A stretch of DNA of 6,334 nt from an uncultured Gammaproteobacteria bacterium (GCA_913051905.1 CAJXBY010000150.1:1-6334); one strand, 5' to 3'. Counted from the stretch's first letter, positions 1-6,334 are shown. The notes: a model not told the origin generated them from the letters alone. Numbers and translations are program-made.

Positions 1-1057
1 TCGAGGTTGCACAGTTGGCAATGGCCCGGTGGGGTACACCGTAATAACGGGCCATCTGGCCGGCCAGAAACTGGACGATGGCCGAATCCGGGCTGCCGTG
101 CACCGGGGCGCCGGAATTGAGGGCCACCGTCATGGCCGGTACCCCAAACAGCATCGGTGCACCTGATCGTACTAGCTGGGCAAAGGCGATGGCCATCAGC
201 GCCTCTGCGGTAACAACGGCCATGGTGCCGACGTTACTTGCCGGTGTTGAGGCGGCGGCCATCGAGAACGGTGAACACATCACTGCATGATTGTTTGCTG
301 CGTAGACCTTCAGTGCGTCGAGCATCGTCGCGTCCCACACCAGCGGTGAGTTGGCGTTGATCAGCGATGTCGTGCAGCAATTGTTGGTGGCGAACGTTTC
401 CCCAAAGACAAGCTTGCACATCTCGATCGTATCCTCAGCACGTTCTCGGGCCGTGACGTTACCGACGATCGGTTTGTCAGAATACTTGAACCCGCTGTAG
501 GCCATGTGTAGGTGCCGGTGCGGCACCGGGATGTCCATCGGTTCGACCACCGGGCCCCCGGCGATGTGGACGCTGGCAGCCATATGGTTGAGTTTTTGCA
601 GATTATTGAGATCTTCCATCGTAGCTGGCCGGCGTACGCCTTCCAGGTCGTAGATGAATGGCGGACCGTAGGAGGGTGACACCACCATCGAGCGACCGCC
701 GACGGTGACGGTGCGCTTCGGATTGCGGGCATGGTGTATGTATTCGGCCGGCGCCTGATCGATGAGCGCCATGAGGGAATTGCGGCCGATACGAACCCGC
801 TCATCGTCGATCTCGGCGTCTGTGTGTTTCCAAATCTCGAGCGACTCGGCATCGCGAAAATCGACTCCAATGGTCTCGACGATCCGCATGGCCAGATCGT
901 GAATCTGTTCGATTCCTTCAGCGTTCGTAACTTCATACAAGGGAACATTTGGCACCAGCGCTGGATGGTGGACTATAGGGGCGTTTACCCGCGCAGCACG
1001 GCGCGCCGAGCGGCCCCCTTTGCGGACCTGTTTTGGTTGCCCAGTGACCACAGTCAA
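1..1057 (-). CDS. MttB-family (trimethylamine methyltransferase-like) protein, 3' end missing
   Basis: This is a partial gene of 352 codons, open to the left edge. The family (MttB/MtgB) moves a methyl group from a methylated amine or betaine to a cobalamin-bearing corrinoid protein in the cytoplasm. Visible marks are a basic Gly/Arg N-terminus (KGGRSARRAAR, residues 13-23), a LAMRIVETIGVDF segment (55-67), a SYGPPFIYDLEG stretch (129-140) and a later ARYYGVP segment near residue 340. Family members are usually near 480-520 residues, so about a quarter is missing. No in-frame TAG occurs in the visible part, so it looks like a non-pyrrolysine member; these include glycine betaine, proline betaine and carnitine demethylases. 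The start is TTG at 1057, sharing TTGA with the upstream stop; GTG at 1051 is the alternative. An in-frame stop at 1070-1072 excludes anything earlier. There is no Shine-Dalgarno, so translation is probably coupled. Family assignment is confident; the substrate is unknown. Confidence 0.88.
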   Translation of the reverse strand, partial: MTVVTGQPKQVRKGGRSARRAARVNAPIVHHPALVPNVPLYEVTNAEGIEQIHDLAMRIVETIGVDFRDAESLEIWKHTDAEIDDERVRIGRNSLMALIDQAPAEYIHHARNPKRTVTVGGRSMVVSPSYGPPFIYDLEGVRRPATMEDLNNLQKLNHMAASVHIAGGPVVEPMDIPVPHRHLHMAYSGFKYSDKPIVGNVTARERAEDTIEMCKLVFGETFATNNCCTTSLINANSPLVWDATMLDALKVYAANNHAVMCSPFSMAAASTPASNVGTMAVVTAEALMAIAFAQLVRSGAPMLFGVPAMTVALNSGAPVHGSPDSAIVQFLAGQMARYYGVPHRAIANCATS

Positions 1058-3498
1058 GACCGCGGCCGGCTATTGTCCGGGTCGTAGGGTGAATCTTCGA
1101 TGACTTTCGCCGGGCAGCGGGACTCCAGAACCTGCACCTCCAGAGTCGTGCCGGGTTCGGCCTGTTCGATCTCGAGGTAGGCCATGGACAGGCAGTTGCC
1201 CACCACGTGTGATGTGGCGCCGGAGGTAATGCGTCCGACCAGCCGGCCCGCCTTGTAGATGCTCTCGTTCATAAAGGCATCGGCGTCGACAGTCTCGACC
1301 TGCAGGGTCACTAGGCGTTTTTCGAGGCCTTCTTTTTTCTGCTTCTGCAGAGCCGCTTTGCCGGTGAAATCGGCCTTGTCGAACTTAATGAACCGGTCCA
1401 GCCCTGATTCCAGTGCGGTATGTTCGACATCCATGTCACGGTACATGGCGCGATAGGACTTCTCCAGCCGCAGCGACTCGATGGCCCGGTAGCCACAGTG
1501 CTTGAGGCCATGGTCTGCCCCTTTCCGGGTGATCTCTTCGAAGAGGTGGAGGTTGTAGCTGATGGGATGATAGAGCTCCCAGCCGAGTTCGCCTTCGTAG
1601 TTGATACGTATCATGCGGACGTCCGAGGCCAGGCCGACCGTCGCACTCTGGCTGGTCAACCAGGGGAAAGCAGTGTTGGAGAGATCGGTATCGACCAGGT
1701 TGTTCAGGATAGTCCGGGCATTGGGTCCGACCAGCGCAAACCCGCCGCGCTCAAGCGTGACGTTACGCAAGACCACACTGCCGTTACCCGGCAGTGCTTT
1801 TTCAAGCACGTCGAAGTCGTGCCGCTCGCCACGCGGCGTGCCGACCAGGAAAAAACAGTCACTCCGGACCAAGGTCACCGTGAACTCGGCACGGACAGTG
1901 CCTTTGCTGGTCAGAAGATGTGCGAGCACTGTGCCGCCGATCTTTTGCGGCATGCGATTGGCCAGAATCGAGTCTAGCCAGTCCCGTGCACCGGGGCCCT
2001 CCACCTCGAATTTGGCCATTGGGGTCATCTCAAAAAGACCGGCGTTTTCCCGTACTGCGCGGCACTCGTTACCCACGTGCAGCATAGAATTGAACACCCG
2101 GTAGCTCCACTCGTCTCGGGGTTCGATCCCTTTGGGGGCAAACCACAGCGGAATCTCCCAGCCGTAGACCGATCCCCATGCGGCGCCGGCTGCCGTCAGC
2201 CTGTCGTAACAGGGCATGGTTTTGGCCGGCCGGGCCGCCGGCCATTCGTAGCCCGGGTAGTGAATACCAAAATTGTGGCCAAATGCTTCTTTGTTCTTGT
2301 GTCCGGTGTAGACCTTGTTGGCGTAGGCGCCGAAGCGACGTGAATCGATTTCAGAAAGGTCGATGTGTGGTTCACCGTCGACGATCCAGTTGGCGAGTTC
2401 GTGTGCGATACCAGCACCCATCACGAGGCCCGCGGAGAAACCCTCGGCCAGCCAGAGATTGCTTTTTCCCCAGGCCGGACCGCACAGGGGCAGGTTGTCC
2501 GGAGTCGTGCAGATCGGACCCCGCACATTCGACTGGATGCCGACCTCGCCCAGTGCCGGGACCAGCTCCACTGCAGCAGACCAGTTTTCCTCGACGGCGT
2601 CCATGTCTTCAGGCAGCAGGTCAGCGCCGAACCAATTTGGCACTGCGTCCCGGGCAAAGTGCTCCAGCCGTTCCGGCCGCTCGTAGGGGCCGAACATCAG
2701 GGCATCGCGTTCTTCCCGCACATAGCCGTTGATGGTCTCGTTACGCAGGACCGGTAGTTCCGGCAGACCCTGATTGTGGCGTTCGCGAACCTGCGGCACG
2801 CTCTGGGTGACCCAGTACTGGTGCAGTACGGGAAAACACGGCAGTTCCAGCCCAATCATCCTGCCCGTATGCTGGGCGTAATTGCCGGTCGCTGTCACCA
2901 CGTGTTCGCAGGTCACCTCGCCCCGGTTGGTGGTTACCTGCCATTCGCCCGAGGGGCGCTGCCTGATCGCTGTCACTTCGGTATCCCGGTAGATGCTGGC
3001 GCCCAGCTGCCGCGCGCTACGGGCCAGTGCCTGGGTGACATCAGCCGGTGCAATGTGACCATCGTCCGGGTTATAGACCGCGCCCAGCAGTCGGGGACTG
3101 TGTTCCATCAGCGGCCACAGTTCCACGGTTTCTTGAGGGGTGAGGATCTCCGCCCGTACGCCCTGGGTCTCGGCGATCGCTGCGTAATTGAGGTATTCAT
3201 CCATTCGGTCAGGGCTCTCAGCGACACGCAGCTGCCCGCACTTGTGCCACCCAATACCCTGTCCGGTCTCGGCCTCCAGGTTCTCGTAGATTTCGATAGT
3301 CTTTCTGATCAAGCGGCCAATCGTGTAGGAGAACGAATACACCGGAACGAGTCCTGCAGCGTGCCAGGTCGAGCCAGCAGTCAGTTCGGTTCGCTCGAGG
3401 AGGCAGGTATCGTTCCAGCCGCGACAGGCAAGGCTGTACAGCACGTTGACGCCGACAGCGCCTCCACCCACTACAACGACTCGAGCATGTGATTGCAT
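1054..3498 (-). CDS. FAD-dependent dimethylglycine/sarcosine dehydrogenase-like protein with GcvT domain
   Basis: The complete 814-residue protein matches the DMGDH/SarDH layout. Residues 5-16 form a Rossmann FAD-binding start (VVVVGGGAVG). GSTWHAAGL at 42-50 carries His46, equivalent to the histidine that binds FAD covalently in mammalian dimethylglycine dehydrogenase. The oxidoreductase domain runs to about residue 375, including YNPDDGHI (142-149). A linker domain follows to about 455, then a GcvT-like aminomethyltransferase domain (about 465-715, with YEGELGWELYH at 634-643) and a GcvT C-terminal domain (about 725-800). The family oxidises N-methyl groups of dimethylglycine or sarcosine and transfers formaldehyde-level carbon to tetrahydrofolate, usually passing electrons to ETF. 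The ATG at 3498 is preceded by AGGAGG with a 6-nt spacer, the best ribosome site in the window. The gene lies 67 nt after the cupin and overlaps the MttB-like gene. Whether the substrate is dimethylglycine, sarcosine or another N-methyl compound cannot be read from the sequence. Confidence 0.93.
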   Translation of the reverse strand: MQSHARVVVVGGGAVGVNVLYSLACRGWNDTCLLERTELTAGSTWHAAGLVPVYSFSYTIGRLIRKTIEIYENLEAETGQGIGWHKCGQLRVAESPDRMDEYLNYAAIAETQGVRAEILTPQETVELWPLMEHSPRLLGAVYNPDDGHIAPADVTQALARSARQLGASIYRDTEVTAIRQRPSGEWQVTTNRGEVTCEHVVTATGNYAQHTGRMIGLELPCFPVLHQYWVTQSVPQVRERHNQGLPELPVLRNETINGYVREERDALMFGPYERPERLEHFARDAVPNWFGADLLPEDMDAVEENWSAAVELVPALGEVGIQSNVRGPICTTPDNLPLCGPAWGKSNLWLAEGFSAGLVMGAGIAHELANWIVDGEPHIDLSEIDSRRFGAYANKVYTGHKNKEAFGHNFGIHYPGYEWPAARPAKTMPCYDRLTAAGAAWGSVYGWEIPLWFAPKGIEPRDEWSYRVFNSMLHVGNECRAVRENAGLFEMTPMAKFEVEGPGARDWLDSILANRMPQKIGGTVLAHLLTSKGTVRAEFTVTLVRSDCFFLVGTPRGERHDFDVLEKALPGNGSVVLRNVTLERGGFALVGPNARTILNNLVDTDLSNTAFPWLTSQSATVGLASDVRMIRINYEGELGWELYHPISYNLHLFEEITRKGADHGLKHCGYRAIESLRLEKSYRAMYRDMDVEHTALESGLDRFIKFDKADFTGKAALQKQKKEGLEKRLVTLQVETVDADAFMNESIYKAGRLVGRITSGATSHVVGNCLSMAYLEIEQAEPGTTLEVQVLESRCPAKVIEDSPYDPDNSRPRS

Positions 3499-3504
3499 GA
3501 AAGG

Positions 3505-3514
3505 CCTCCTCCGG
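3505..3514 (-). promoter_or_regulatory. Strong ribosome binding site of the dehydrogenase gene
   Basis: On the minus strand the sequence reads CCGGAGGAGG, then CCTTTC and ATG. AGGAGG lies 6 nt before the start codon and fixes the start at 3498. It contrasts with the GTG and TTG starts of the two flanking genes and suggests the flavoprotein is translated most strongly of the three. Confidence 0.8.
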
Positions 3515-3540
3515 ACTCCCCTGGGGTGTAGTCTAAAACG

Positions 3541-3556
3541 TCACCGGGCCCAGTGA
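3541..3556 (-). terminator. GC-rich hairpin between cupin and dehydrogenase genes (weak terminator or processing site)
   Basis: The minus strand reads TCACTGGGCCCGGTGA, a near-perfect palindrome. As RNA it can form a stem of about six pairs (one G-U) with a four-base loop. It is followed by CGTTTTAG, so the U-run is only four bases. It starts about 10 nt after the cupin stop. This could partly terminate transcription or shape mRNA stability between the genes. The short U-run makes full termination doubtful, and it may be chance. Confidence 0.3.
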
Positions 3557-3565
3557 GCAGGTTCG

Positions 3566-4162
3566 TTAGCAGAACCGATAGCTGTCAAAAGAGATATCTG
3601 GTCCCGTCCAGGAGAACAGCATCAGAGTGGGTTCCCGTGCGGTACGCATGGCGTGTACGGTCATTGACGGAATGTCGATGATCGTGCCGGATCTTCTCAC
3701 CCGGTACGGTCCGCGGCCCAGAGACCACTCACCCGTACCGGCGAGCACGATGTAAATCTCGTCGGCAGCGTGCTGGTGATCGGGATAGGCGATATCCGGG
3801 TACAACAGGAACAGGCCAAAACGAAACTCCGGGTTCTGGATCAGGCTGGTCGGGCCGATGATCTCAGCGTACGGTGTATGCGATTTTGACGATTCGAACC
3901 ACGCCAGGTCGCGATAAACCCGGGCCACCGCTGCCAGGCACGATGACTGTGGCCGGTCATCGATCAGTTTGCTGATCGCCTCGGGCGGTGAGCAGATTTC
4001 GTCATTGTCGTGAATAGGGATGTGCGGGATGTCGGCGATGTTGATGGGTGTACTGCGAAGGTTCTGGACCGTACGCCGGGCCGCCGGGCTGCGACCAGCG
4101 GCGAATTCATCGCACGCTGCTGCCAGAAGTTTCTCCAGACGTGTTTTCCGCGTGTCCGACAC
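3566..4162 (-). CDS. Cupin of the DMSP-lyase-like family (DddQ-like)
   Basis: The 198-residue cytoplasmic cupin is the length expected for DddQ. It carries both cupin motifs with the metal and catalytic residues known from DMSP lyases. Motif 1 is YPDHQHAADEIY (126-137), supplying His131, Glu135 and the likely catalytic-base Tyr137, with His129 and Tyr126 nearby. Motif 2 (159-170) ends in His170. The YAEIIGP segment (98-104) and the helical N-terminus also fit the family. DddQ-type enzymes cleave dimethylsulfoniopropionate to dimethyl sulfide and acrylate. The cupin-DLL superfamily also has members of unproven function, so the substrate is tentative, more so because the neighbours are N-methyl-amine enzymes. 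The start is GTG at 4162, with AGGGA 7 nt upstream (4170-4174); an in-frame stop at 4181-4183 leaves no earlier candidate. It is the first gene of the apparent operon. No acuI, acuK or prpE-like acrylate gene is visible here. Confidence 0.8.
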   Translation of the reverse strand: MSDTRKTRLEKLLAAACDEFAAGRSPAARRTVQNLRSTPINIADIPHIPIHDNDEICSPPEAISKLIDDRPQSSCLAAVARVYRDLAWFESSKSHTPYAEIIGPTSLIQNPEFRFGLFLLYPDIAYPDHQHAADEIYIVLAGTGEWSLGRGPYRVRRSGTIIDIPSMTVHAMRTAREPTLMLFSWTGPDISFDSYRFC

Positions 4163-4169
4163 AATTAAA

Positions 4170-4174
4170 TCCCT
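4170..4174 (-). promoter_or_regulatory. Ribosome binding site for the GTG-started cupin
   Basis: The minus strand reads AGGGA, then a 7-nt A/T-rich spacer, then GTG. Together with the in-frame stop just upstream it supports GTG at 4162 as the start. Confidence 0.55.
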
Positions 4175-4207
4175 GGTCGATTAAATTGGTTACGCACTCC
4201 GTACGGT

Positions 4208-4236
4208 TTCATAATTGTCCCCCGGATCAGTGTGAA
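4208..4236 (-). promoter_or_regulatory. Predicted sigma-70 promoter of the cupin-dehydrogenase-MttB operon
   Basis: On the minus strand, TTCACA (complement of 4231-4236, five of six matches to TTGACA) is followed after exactly 17 nt by TATGAA (complement of 4208-4213, four of six matches to TATAAT). The expected transcription start lies near 4201, giving a leader of about 40 nt before the GTG. Spacing and position are good, but this is a by-eye motif match only. Confidence 0.45.
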
Positions 4237-4253
4237 TGAATACTCATTTATTC
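4233..4253. promoter_or_regulatory. Palindromic operator-like site overlapping the -35 box (TetR-type)
   Basis: The plus strand from 4233 reads TGAATGAATACTCATTTA. It contains the exact inverted repeat AATGA-ATAC-TCATT (4235-4248). It also contains a wider 8-bp-arm dyad, GAATGAAT/ATTTATTC, with one mismatch (4234-4253). It differs at one position from the TetR-family FadR box of Bacillus as I recall it (TGAATGAnTAnTCATTCA). It overlaps the predicted -35 element, where a repressor would block polymerase. No regulator gene lies in the window. The region is A/T-rich, which raises the chance of random palindromes. Confidence 0.4.
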
Positions 4254-4623
4254 GGTTAAGAGAATCTGATCGCGGTTTGTTCTCCTGGTATTCGGATCCT
4301 GAACAGAGATTTCAGTGGCAATGTAGTACTTGGTCTGGTGCATATCTCCGGTCTTTGGGTGTGATTTTCGGGCATGCTTTACCTGCCGGAGTTTGTATTC
4401 CACCTGTGTTGGCCGGGCTTCGCTAGTATGGGCTGTTCAAGTTTGGGATACTCTTCAGGTGAAAGCGAGACGCTAGCGGGTCCTCGGCGAAGGTATCAAT
4501 TCGGCGCTTCTCTCTTCGCTACAAGCACTTCTCTATTACCTAATTGAGCACAATCTTTTGCTTCTTGGACTGACTCTCCGCAACGCTTCCGCAGGTTCAG
4601 CACGATACCGAAACTTGCTGTTA
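4254..4623. other. Intergenic stretch without supportable gene
   Basis: About 370 nt separate the operator-like site from the first ATG of the membrane-protein gene. I see no tRNA, insertion-sequence end, repeat array or convincing plus-strand promoter. One plus-strand open frame (4232-4426) has no ribosome site or recognisable motif. From 4477 onward the frame of the downstream membrane protein is open, so part of this stretch may be its N-terminal coding sequence if a non-ATG start such as TTG at 4558 is used. Base composition (47% GC at 4321-4380 by hand count) is already lower than in the operon. Confidence 0.6.
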
Positions 4624-6334
4624 ATGCTGGTCGTACTGAGCTTGACAACCCTGGTTTATTTTCCGGGTCTTTCAGGGCAATACATTTTCGATGACTTTTG
4701 GATCGTTGTAGAAAATCAGGCTGTCCATGTTGACCGTATGGACCTGGGCCAATGGATCAGTGCTGCTCAATCTTACGGGACCGACCACCAAAGTCGCGCG
4801 CTGACTATGTTGAGTTTCGCATTGAATCACTATTTCACGGGTTTAAATCCCTATTGGATGAAGCTCACCAATTTGTTGATCCACCTGCTGAATGGTGTGC
4901 TGCTGTTTCTGGTGCTTCAAGCGCTGTTTGTTCTGTGGAGAATGACCAGACCGTCAACGTCTCTCGATTCCGACGCAAGTATAGCCTGGGCCTCACTAAT
5001 TCTCTGTTCGGCCTGGCTACTTTTGCCCGTCAATCTCACAGCAGTGCTTTATGTGGCACAACGAATGGAGTCTTTATCGAACACATTTGTCCTGTTGGGA
5101 ATTTACATTTATCTGACGACGCGAACCAGACACTGGCAAGGTGAGGGCGGATATCTTGGGATGATCTGCGGGCTTGTTCTTTGTACCGGTGCCGGAATGT
5201 TGGTTAAAGAGTCAGCTGCGCTATTGCCGCTCTATGCCGCTTGCATTGAAGGAAGTACCACCAGGTTGCGTACTGCTGATGGTAAGCGCAGTCGCGGGCT
5301 CGTCTGGCTCTACATTATCCTACTGGTCGTACCGGCCGTGATTGGTATGGTCTGGTTTCTGACTTGGATCGGTGGCCCCATGACATATCCCCGGCCATTT
5401 ACCCTTGTTGAGCGTCTGATGACTGAAGCGAGGGTTCTCGTCATCTATGTGATGTGGGTGCTGGTTCCTTTGTTGGATAATTTGAGTCTCTATCATGATG
5501 ACATGGTTGTTTCTCGTGGTTTGTTCGACCCACCGACCACTGCTGGTGCCATAGCATGTTTGGTCGGCCTGTTATTGTTGGGCTTCAAACAAATCCGTCA
5601 ACGCCCTTTGTTTGCGTTGGGGATTTTCTGGTTTTTTGCAGGTCATGCTGTCACCGCAACTGTGATTCCGCTCGAACTGGTGTTCGAACACCGGAACTAC
5701 TTTCCTTCTATAGGTCTACTTCTTGCCGTCGTTTCGATTCTCTTGTTGGAGCCGGGAATAAAGCTTTTCTTTATGCGAAGAGCTGTGGCACTTTTGGTGG
5801 TTGTTTTTTTTGCAACGCAGACAACTCTTGCCGCTCGTGAATGGTCCGACCCACAGCGTCTTGCCGTTGCGTTTGTGAAAAAGAATCCGGATTCACTATT
5901 GTCTCAACATGAGTTTGCGCGAGCTCTGTTCAGGAAGGCAGAGGATTCATCAGGAGATGCCAAGAAACAACTCTATAAGACCATAGAGCATTCGCTGGAA
6001 ACTGCGTCTGGCCTCAATCCGCATGTCATCACGTCAGAAGCCATGTTGATCATATTAGCAGGACATATCGATCGATCGGTCGAGGAAAGATGGTGGAATT
6101 CAATCAATAAGAAACTCGCGCGTACTAGAGCGTTGTATCCGAACATACAATCGCTCGGCAAGTTGGCGGATTGTCAACTGACTGGAGTATGTTCGGAGCA
6201 GTTAGAACCCCTGGCAGATGCATTTATGATCGCGTCTAATCAACCCGATGGTCCAGCAGCACTATGGGTGGCCTATGCGCGATTTGCAGCACACAATCTG
6301 AATGATCCACAATTGGCCGAGCGGTCGTACCGAA
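4624..6334 (+). CDS. Polytopic membrane protein, TMTC/GT-C glycosyltransferase-like with C-terminal helical (TPR-like) region, 3' end missing
   Basis: At least 570 codons are open to the right edge. After a first membrane helix (residues 1-18), the first outer loop carries FDDFWIVVEN (22-31), the paired acidic motif of TMTC/protein-mannosyltransferase-like GT-C proteins. Further family-style motifs are HQSRALTMLSF (55-65), AQRMESLSN (145-153), LVKES (193-197) and FEHRNYFPSIG (354-364). Many hydrophobic helices run to about residue 400. The rest is soluble and helical, as expected for the TPR-rich tail of such proteins, though clear TPR consensus units are not seen. Eukaryotic TMTCs add mannose to proteins from a lipid-linked donor; bacterial relatives are mostly uncharacterised, so glycosyl transfer is inference. 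The start is uncertain: 4624 is the first ATG in the frame, but no Shine-Dalgarno precedes it. A TTG at 4558 would add an arginine-containing cytoplasmic N-terminus, which fits membrane topology better. Codon use and GC are lower than in the operon. Confidence 0.75.
   Translation, partial: MLVVLSLTTLVYFPGLSGQYIFDDFWIVVENQAVHVDRMDLGQWISAAQSYGTDHQSRALTMLSFALNHYFTGLNPYWMKLTNLLIHLLNGVLLFLVLQALFVLWRMTRPSTSLDSDASIAWASLILCSAWLLLPVNLTAVLYVAQRMESLSNTFVLLGIYIYLTTRTRHWQGEGGYLGMICGLVLCTGAGMLVKESAALLPLYAACIEGSTTRLRTADGKRSRGLVWLYIILLVVPAVIGMVWFLTWIGGPMTYPRPFTLVERLMTEARVLVIYVMWVLVPLLDNLSLYHDDMVVSRGLFDPPTTAGAIACLVGLLLLGFKQIRQRPLFALGIFWFFAGHAVTATVIPLELVFEHRNYFPSIGLLLAVVSILLLEPGIKLFFMRRAVALLVVVFFATQTTLAAREWSDPQRLAVAFVKKNPDSLLSQHEFARALFRKAEDSSGDAKKQLYKTIEHSLETASGLNPHVITSEAMLIILAGHIDRSVEERWWNSINKKLARTRALYPNIQSLGKLADCQLTGVCSEQLEPLADAFMIASNQPDGPAALWVAYARFAAHNLNDPQLAERSYR

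Noticed and set aside
361..948. A 195-codon minus-strand open frame starting with ATG
   Set aside because: It is an offset frame of the MttB-like gene. Its translation is rich in Ser, Arg and Pro without motifs, while the adjacent frame gives a recognisable MttB protein over the same bases.
1420..3492. Several plus-strand open frames of 88-238 codons opposite the dehydrogenase gene
   Set aside because: They are antisense frames of a high-GC gene. None has a recognised motif or ribosome site, and the minus-strand protein is aligned to its family from end to end.
1054..3498. Calling the flavoprotein a DMSP demethylase (DmdA), given the DMSP-lyase-like neighbour
   Set aside because: DmdA is a stand-alone GcvT-type protein of about 370 residues. 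This protein has a full N-terminal FAD oxidoreductase half with the flavinylation-type histidine, so DMGDH/SarDH-like is the better call.
4232..4426. A 64-codon plus-strand open frame in the intergenic gap
   Set aside because: It has no ribosome site, starts inside the operator-like palindrome and shows no domain or transmembrane pattern.
4393..4429. Plus-strand promoter for the membrane protein (TTGTAT and TAGTAT)
   Set aside because: The two hexamers are 25 nt apart, too far for a sigma-70 promoter, and no better-spaced pair was found between 4254 and 4600.
4486..4519. Inverted repeat GCGAAG/CTTCGC
   Set aside because: Six-base arms separated by more than 20 nt are common by chance, and no T-run or conserved element accompanies them.
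4752..5144. A 130-codon plus-strand open frame
   Set aside because: It is a shifted frame within the membrane-protein gene, whose own frame is open from 4477 to the window end and carries family motifs.
5973..6161. A 62-codon minus-strand open frame
   Set aside because: It lies antisense to the membrane-protein gene and has no supporting motif or ribosome site.

Overview
The window reads as part of a proteobacterial chromosome, most likely from a marine or other salt-exposed heterotroph. This is inferred from gene content (methylated-osmolyte catabolism and a DMSP-lyase-like cupin) and from roughly 60-70% GC in the left two thirds. No rRNA or other taxonomic marker is present, so the assignment is soft.

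Left and centre (1-4162, all on the minus strand) hold one apparent operon, read right to left. It begins with a 198-residue cupin of the DMSP-lyase-like family (3566-4162). Next is an 814-residue flavoprotein with the dimethylglycine/sarcosine dehydrogenase architecture: an N-terminal FAD oxidoreductase fused to a GcvT-like folate domain (1054-3498). Last is a trimethylamine methyltransferase (MttB) family gene (1-1057), which overlaps the dehydrogenase by 4 nt and runs off the left edge. Together they suggest uptake-dependent breakdown of methylated onium compounds. The MttB-like enzyme would remove a methyl group from a quaternary amine, the flavoprotein would oxidatively demethylate a tertiary or secondary N-methyl glycine and pass the one-carbon unit to tetrahydrofolate, and the cupin would act on a sulfonium (DMSP) or related substrate. 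The substrates are inferred, not shown.

Upstream of the cupin (4163-4260) there is a plausible minus-strand sigma-70 promoter. Its -35 box is overlapped by a palindrome resembling TetR-family operators. The rest of the gap to about 4620 holds no supportable gene.

Right side (about 4624-6334, plus strand): the 5' part of a large integral-membrane protein with motifs of the TMTC/GT-C glycosyltransferase-like family, followed by a helical, probably TPR-like, C-terminal region. It runs off the right edge. It is divergent from the operon, has clearly lower GC (about 40-50% in sampled lines), and has no obvious functional link to it. Two of the four genes are cut by the window ends.
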